Part shown: one piece after another, positions 61,160-64,000 of the stretch
How positions within the stretch are numbered: the first letter of the stretch is position 1
Layout of the letters: each line of letters opens with the position of its first letter
DNA from: Jeotgalibacillus proteolyticus
Lineage (GTDB): Bacteria; Bacillota; Bacilli; Bacillales; Jeotgalibacillaceae
Direction: 5' to 3'
DNA: 64,000 bases
Assembly (NCBI RefSeq): GCF_002926065.1
Contig: NZ_PREZ01000003.1
Span: 436,501-500,500 of the forward strand
Notes under the pieces: model-generated
Told to the model about the DNA's origin: nothing
Seen by the model: only the letters and a program-made list of their open reading frames with translations
Database searches by the model: none
Position numbers and translations under genes: made by a program

Positions 61160-64000
61160 TCATATCCTCAAAAGCTCCCGAATATCCTCTTCCGTTAAGC
61201 TCGAAGCTTCATTTTTGTCCTGATCAACGATTTCTTTAATTAGATGACGTTTCTTATCCTGAAGCTCATTCATTTTTTCTTCAATCGTGCCGCGTGCGAT
61301 AAGCTTGATTACCTGCACGCTTTTTTTCTGTCCCATGCGGTGGGCACGGTCTGCCGCCTGTTCCTCTACTGCAGGGTTCCACCATGTATCATATAAAATC
61401 ACAGTATCCGCTCCCGTCAGGTTCAGTCCGGTTCCACCCGCTTTTAGCGACACTAGAATCAAATCCCGTTCGCCTGAATTAAAGCGGCTGCAGATCTCCA
61501 CCCTCTCCTCAGAAGGCGTTTGCCCATCCAAATAAAAATACGGTTCTCCCTTTATTTTCAGTTCTTTTCCTATCAGGCCAAGCATTTTCGTAAACTGTGA
61601 AAAAATTAAAACCCTTCTTCCTGACAGCCTTGATTCCTCTAAAATCTGCTGAAGCTGCTCAAACTTCGCAGACCGCCCTTTATACCCTTCAACAAATAAG
61701 CCGGGATGACAGCAAATCTGTCTCAGTCTCGTCAGCCCTGCCAAAATTTTAATCCGGTTTTTGCGGATCGTATCTTTATCCAGATGCTTCAGCGTATCAT
61801 GACGGAGCTTCGCTAAATAAGCTGCATAAAGCTTTTTCTGATCTGGCAAAAGCTCTGTAGAATCAATGATTTCCAGCTTTTCAGGAAGCTCATCCAGCAC
61901 ATCCTCCTTCATGCGTCTCAGCATAAACGGGCGGACTCTTCTTGCGATTGCTTTTCTCGAAAGATGACTGTATTCACTTAAGCTCTGGAATAGCTCAGGA
62001 AAAATGACATGAAAAAGAGACCATAGCTCCTCGATTGAATTTTCAACCGGCGTCCCGGTCAGACCAAAACGATGAACAGCCTGAAGACTTTTGACAGCCC
62101 GGGCTGTCTGCGTAACAGGATTTTTAAATGCCTGTGCTTCATCAAAGAAGATCGTATGAAAATGCTGCGTCTCATACCATTTACTATCCTTGCGAATTAA
62201 TGGGTAAGACGTAATAATCACATCAACTTTCGAAAGATCACGCTGGATCTCGCGTCTTTCTTTGACACTGCCATCCAGAACAACCGCTTCAATTTCAGGG
62301 GCAAACTGCATAAATTCGCTAAGCCAGTTGTACATGACTGAAGACGGGCAAACGATGAGTGCCTGCTGGTTGTTTTGGCGAAGCATCGGCAGCTCCGATA
62401 ACAAAAACGTAATGCTTTGAAGGGTCTTCCCCAGACCCATATCATCCGCAAGAACCCCGCCAAACCCGTAGCTTGCAAGGAGCTTCATCCAGCTGTAGCC
62501 CTGCTTTTGATAGTCCCGCAAAACCCCGTCTAGTGATTTAGGAACTTCAAATTGAGAAAAATCCGGATGCTTCAGCTGCTCTAAAAATTGCCGGAAGGAC
62601 TCTTCTACGGCAAAAAAGTCAGGGTTCTCCACAGAATCAAGCAGGCGAAGCCCCTGAACAATCGGCATTTCAAATTCCTGCTCGAGGTCCTCCGGCTGGA
62701 TCGGCGCTGCTTCTAAAAAACGCCTGATTTCCTCTATCTCCCTTGTCTCCAGAGAAAACAGGGAGCCGTCGCGCAGCCGGTAGTACTTTCTTTTTTCCTC
62801 AAGCGCAGCCAAAAGCGCTCTTATTTCCCGCTCAGGAAAGCCTTCCATTTCAAATTTAAATTCAAGCCAGTTCGTTCTCTCTTTTTTAATTCGGACGCTG
62901 ATTTTAGGCGGGGCATGCTCCTTGAAAATCCGGTTTCTAATTGCCGTTGTGGCATAGAGCTGAACAACACCTTTAAGCCTTGGCACGATATGGTGTAAAA
63001 AGGTATATTCTAATTCCTCATGATGAAGATAGTAGCCGCTTTCCGTTTCCGTAAAAGAACTTTCCTCCATTAACGCAAGGATCTCTTCTTCCTTCTCTTT
63101 TTCCCTGAATAGAACGGTACTCGACCAGCTTTTGTCACGTTCAAGAGGATTGATGACAGTATCGCCGTAACAAAACTCAAGTCCCGCAAGCAGCCGGTCC
63201 TTCACGCGGTCTAAAAACAGCTTGGCTACAAGCGGCTTTTTCTCCACTGCAGCAGGATTAACTCCAGGCAGCTGGACCTCGCCTAGCCTTCTTAAGCCCG
63301 GCACGACTTTTTCCAAAAAGAACTCAAGCTGATCTTCCGGCACAGGAATCCTGTTTGTTTTCGAAGCATCGAGCATTCCTTTTAGCTCCTGCAGTCTTCT
63401 GCTGTCTTCACTTTTCAGCTCAATCCATTCTCCCTCTGCTAACACCGCCTGATACAGAGGCAGCAGAATGAGATCATTCAGTCCGTTTATTTGGAGCTGA
63501 TGGCCTTTATCCCCTGGTTTTGTCAGGACAAATTGCAGCGGAAGTATGGCATCGGAGAACTTAAGACCCGAATAAACCTGCCGCCGATACGTTACCATTA
63601 CCTCAGGGGCAAGGGTAAGAAGCCCCTTCAACGGCTCCCAGGAGGATGGTGGAATGAGTAAGAGCTCCGGGGTGATTGAGACATGATGCCTGTCCCTATC
63701 GGATTCCCAAAAAGCCTGTTCATCACGGACAACTTGAACGAGCTGCTGAACGACCTCATCGGTTTCTTTATCAAAGCAAAACACCTTTGGATCAAAGATA
63801 ACTGCTGAAGACAGCAGGCTTGCCTTTCCTTCTTTTACATCTGATAAAAACCTTCTTATATCACGAATTTTTGTCCCGCCAATTTTCATTTCTACACTAA
63901 TTAAATTCCTGCCCTCTCCTATTGTCAGAGGTGACAGGATAAATTCTGCATCCATTACTTCGCGGGTTTCAAAATGGTGCTGATGCCCGCTTCCGCGTGT
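61160..64000 (-). CDS. SNF2-family helicase (YwqA-like), 5' end outside the window
   Basis: At least 946 residues are in the window. The frame stays open upstream of the ATG at 63955 to the window edge (TRGSGHQHHFETREV), so the true start lies beyond 64000. The helicase core has motif I DDMGLGKTLQS, motif II DEAQAFKN, motif III LTGTPVEN, motif V KAGGTGLNL and motif VI HRMGQ in the C-terminal 470 residues. The N-terminal half fits the SNF2-associated domain of Bacillus YwqA-type proteins. It remodels or translocates on DNA; its precise role is not known. Confidence 0.9.
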   Translation of the reverse strand, partial: TRGSGHQHHFETREVMDAEFILSPLTIGEGRNLISVEMKIGGTKIRDIRRFLSDVKEGKASLLSSAVIFDPKVFCFDKETDEVVQQLVQVVRDEQAFWESDRDRHHVSITPELLLIPPSSWEPLKGLLTLAPEVMVTYRRQVYSGLKFSDAILPLQFVLTKPGDKGHQLQINGLNDLILLPLYQAVLAEGEWIELKSEDSRRLQELKGMLDASKTNRIPVPEDQLEFFLEKVVPGLRRLGEVQLPGVNPAAVEKKPLVAKLFLDRVKDRLLAGLEFCYGDTVINPLERDKSWSSTVLFREKEKEEEILALMEESSFTETESGYYLHHEELEYTFLHHIVPRLKGVVQLYATTAIRNRIFKEHAPPKISVRIKKERTNWLEFKFEMEGFPEREIRALLAALEEKRKYYRLRDGSLFSLETREIEEIRRFLEAAPIQPEDLEQEFEMPIVQGLRLLDSVENPDFFAVEESFRQFLEQLKHPDFSQFEVPKSLDGVLRDYQKQGYSWMKLLASYGFGGVLADDMGLGKTLQSITFLLSELPMLRQNNQQALIVCPSSVMYNWLSEFMQFAPEIEAVVLDGSVKERREIQRDLSKVDVIITSYPLIRKDSKWYETQHFHTIFFDEAQAFKNPVTQTARAVKSLQAVHRFGLTGTPVENSIEELWSLFHVIFPELFQSLSEYSHLSRKAIARRVRPFMLRRMKEDVLDELPEKLEIIDSTELLPDQKKLYAAYLAKLRHDTLKHLDKDTIRKNRIKILAGLTRLRQICCHPGLFVEGYKGRSAKFEQLQQILEESRLSGRRVLIFSQFTKMLGLIGKELKIKGEPYFYLDGQTPSEERVEICSRFNSGERDLILVSLKAGGTGLNLTGADTVILYDTWWNPAVEEQAADRAHRMGQKKSVQVIKLIARGTIEEKMNELQDKKRHLIKEIVDQDKNEASSLTEEDIRELLRI

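Noticed and set aside
1-64000. Search for tRNA, rRNA, insertion sequences, prophage or CRISPR-Cas
   Set aside because: No signature of any of these was seen by eye; small tRNA genes could be missed without a covariance search.

Overview
The window reads as chromosomal DNA of a low-GC, spore-former-type member of the Bacillaceae. The evidence is strong AGGAGG ribosome-binding sites with TTG and GTG starts, S-box and THI-box riboswitches, SigB-type and TnrA-type control sites, and gene sets laid out as in Bacillus (nasBC/nirBD, tenA-tenI-thiOSGF, csbB-gtrA-yfhO, fetAB, a solitary squalene-hopene/sporulenol cyclase). I see no rRNA, tRNA, prophage, intact insertion sequence or CRISPR array.

Layout. 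1-8 kb: a small stress membrane protein, the FetAB iron exporter divergent from a SigB-promoted manganese catalase, an LVIVD-repeat secreted protein, a hydrolase, a DUF421 protein and an amidohydrolase. 8-12 kb: the CsbB/GtrA/YfhO three-component lipid-linked sugar transfer system behind a SigB-type promoter. 12-16.6 kb: an MFS exporter, two abutting NUDIX genes, a cluster of dispersed repeats and an unrecognised membrane protein with a small partner. 16.7-21.4 kb: a TPP-riboswitch-controlled thiazole/thiamine salvage operon. 21.6-25.7 kb: an ESS-family symporter, small membrane or secreted proteins and UppP. 25.7-31.3 kb is gene-poor and accessory-like, with small secreted or membrane proteins, the cyclase, two gene remnants and several short repeats. 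31.3-37.9 kb: a methyltransferase, HAD phosphatase, ANT(6)-type adenylyltransferase, inositol monophosphatase, DUF5068 lipoprotein, MFS and a small protein. 38.3-42.2 kb: SAM-riboswitch-controlled metNIQ plus a GldA-like dehydrogenase. 42.3-43.6 kb: DUF2243 and CtaG-like proteins. 43.6-53.3 kb: a complete nitrate assimilation operon (NasB, NasC, NirB, NirD, CobA, NarK) behind two perfect TnrA-consensus boxes. 53.4-59.4 kb: an APH-fold kinase, then a double-MerR regulator divergent from a short UvrA-like ABC protein and an ABC exporter. 59.4-64 kb: a frameshifted P-loop kinase, a lipoprotein and a SNF2 helicase that runs off the window.

Most unusual observations. (1) Two intergenic arrays of a decamer close to ATTTRYRAGC are spaced about 20.5 bp apart (units at 5408, 5429, 5449, 5470, 5490, 5511 and at 60036, 60058, 60078, 60099), as if phased to two turns of the DNA helix. 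(2) nasC has no ATG, GTG or TTG at the position its iron-sulphur motif requires; an ATA codon sits there at normal distance from a good Shine-Dalgarno. (3) A repeat of about 170 bp lies directly 3' of three genes, each copy starting with a terminator hairpin whose loop is conserved while its stem changes; one copy supplies the stop codon of the convergent yfhO. (4) A double-MerR/UvrA-like/ABC-exporter cassette looks like a drug-sensing resistance unit. (5) A GldA-family dehydrogenase is the last gene of the methionine-uptake operon.
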